Part shown: piece by piece, positions 5,059-5,326 of the stretch
How the letters are laid out: each line of letters begins with the position of its first letter
Position numbering within the stretch: the stretch's first letter is position 1
DNA from: Clostridia bacterium
Lineage (GTDB): Bacteria; Bacillota; Clostridia; Christensenellales; Pumilibacteraceae
Assembly: GCA_017452405.1 (NCBI GenBank)
Contig: JAFTMM010000053.1
Coordinates: forward strand, 1-5,326
Reading direction: 5' to 3'
Length of the DNA: 5,326 nucleotides
The notes under the pieces: model-generated
The model's database searches: none
What the model saw: the letters and a program-made list of their open reading frames with translations, nothing else
What the model was told of the DNA's origin: nothing
Translations under genes and position numbers: made by a program

Positions 5059-5127
5059 GTCATTCTTGAAGGAGCAAAGCGACCGACAGAATCTTATGAG
5101 ATCCTTCGGGCTACCGCTCAGGATGAC
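5059..5127. repeat. REP-like palindromic intergenic repeat
   Basis: GTCATTCT (5059-5066) and AGGATGAC (5120-5127) form the ends of an imperfect 69-base palindrome. It has an inner ATCT-TATG-AGAT hairpin (5091-5102) and internal GGAGCAAAGCGACCG and CTTCGGG..CCGCTC segments. Read on the minus strand it begins GTCATCCTGAGCGG and ends AAGAATGAC. I recognise this as resembling a widespread REP-type palindrome (GTCATCCTGAGCG...GAATGAC) found between genes in many bacteria; this is from memory. It sits between the kinase stop and the GH43 RBS, where a folded RNA could act as a processing or partial-termination point. Confidence 0.7.
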
Positions 5128-5143
5128 AATATGTTTTTACGTC

Positions 5144-5326
5144 TTACTTCATTAGTTTAAATACGTTTTTCATTGCAGGGTATAATTCTTTGTATACCTT
5201 ATACGCCTTGTCGTAGGCTTTGGTGAGTTTCTCGTCTGGAAGAATTGTTGCTCGTACTGCCACGCAGGCGTCGCAAGCGTCTTTGACGGTCGCGTACTCT
5301 CCGCAACCTACCATTGCAAGAAGCGC
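5144..5326 (-). CDS. xylB: FGGY-family carbohydrate kinase, C-terminal 60 residues, probably xylulokinase
   Basis: Only the last 60 codons and the TAA stop are in the window; the gene continues past the right edge. The sequence ALLAMVGCGEYATVKDACDACV, followed by ...KAYDKAYKVYKELYPAMKNVF, matches the end of FGGY kinases. These have a late glycine-rich helix (A..AGVG.G.Y.sveEA) and a terminal Y...Y..YR.LYPALK helix, as in xylulokinase. Xylulokinase phosphorylates D-xylulose to D-xylulose 5-phosphate for the pentose phosphate pathway. The GH43 gene directly downstream on the same strand (132 bases between stop and start) supports a pentose role. A related FGGY kinase such as ribulokinase or gluconokinase cannot be excluded from this fragment. 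The catalytic Asp and ATP-binding motifs lie outside the window. Confidence 0.75.
   Translation of the reverse strand, partial: ALLAMVGCGEYATVKDACDACVAVRATILPDEKLTKAYDKAYKVYKELYPAMKNVFKLMK

Noticed and set aside
4286..5155. Plus-strand open frame of 289 codons opposite the GH43 gene
   Set aside because: It is antisense to a GH43 protein with intact catalytic motifs, has no family-like features in its translation, and extends through the REP-like repeat. It is a coding shadow.

Overview
The window looks like the chromosome of an anaerobic, probably gut-associated Clostridia-type Firmicute. The reasons are moderate G+C by eye, strong AGGAGG-type ribosome binding sites, sigma-A promoters with extended -10 elements, a DUF975-type membrane protein, luxS, a YbiT/YkpA-type ABC-F protein, and a GH43 enzyme beside a pentulose kinase. 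The order or family cannot be fixed from this sequence alone. The abundant palindromic REP-like intergenic repeats recall uncultured gut Clostridia, but that is an impression.

Layout, left to right. 1-190 (-) is the N-terminal part of a DUF975-like membrane protein with a near-consensus promoter and RBS. Just upstream, 254-288 is the intrinsic terminator of luxS. 297-755 (-) is a complete luxS. 756-966 holds no gene and is packed with inverted and direct repeats, the last of which runs across the stop codon of the next gene. 967-2550 (-) is an ABC-F ATPase. 2551-2660 is a divergent promoter region. 2661-3455 (+) is an unrecognised four-TM protein whose promoter predicts a leaderless mRNA. A bidirectional terminator at 3519-3551 separates it from the convergent 3563-5011 (-), a GH43 glycosidase with a CBM6-like tail and no signal peptide. 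A second REP-like palindrome (5059-5127) lies between the GH43 gene and 5144-5326 (-), the C-terminal end of an FGGY kinase that is most likely xylulokinase.

The kinase and GH43 genes run the same way and fit together as intracellular xylo- or arabino-oligosaccharide use: the enzyme trims imported oligosaccharides and the kinase phosphorylates the isomerised pentose. LuxS (activated methyl cycle, AI-2 precursor) and the ABC-F protein (ribosome-associated ATPase family) share a strand but have no obvious functional link; they are separated by the repeat block.

No wholly new multi-gene system is evident. The points most worth following up are the alternative RNA pairings next to a luxS start that lacks a Shine-Dalgarno sequence, the 14-bp inverted repeat around the ABC-F stop codon, the one-sided loss of a composite ATP site in the ABC-F protein, and the predicted leaderless start of the membrane protein.
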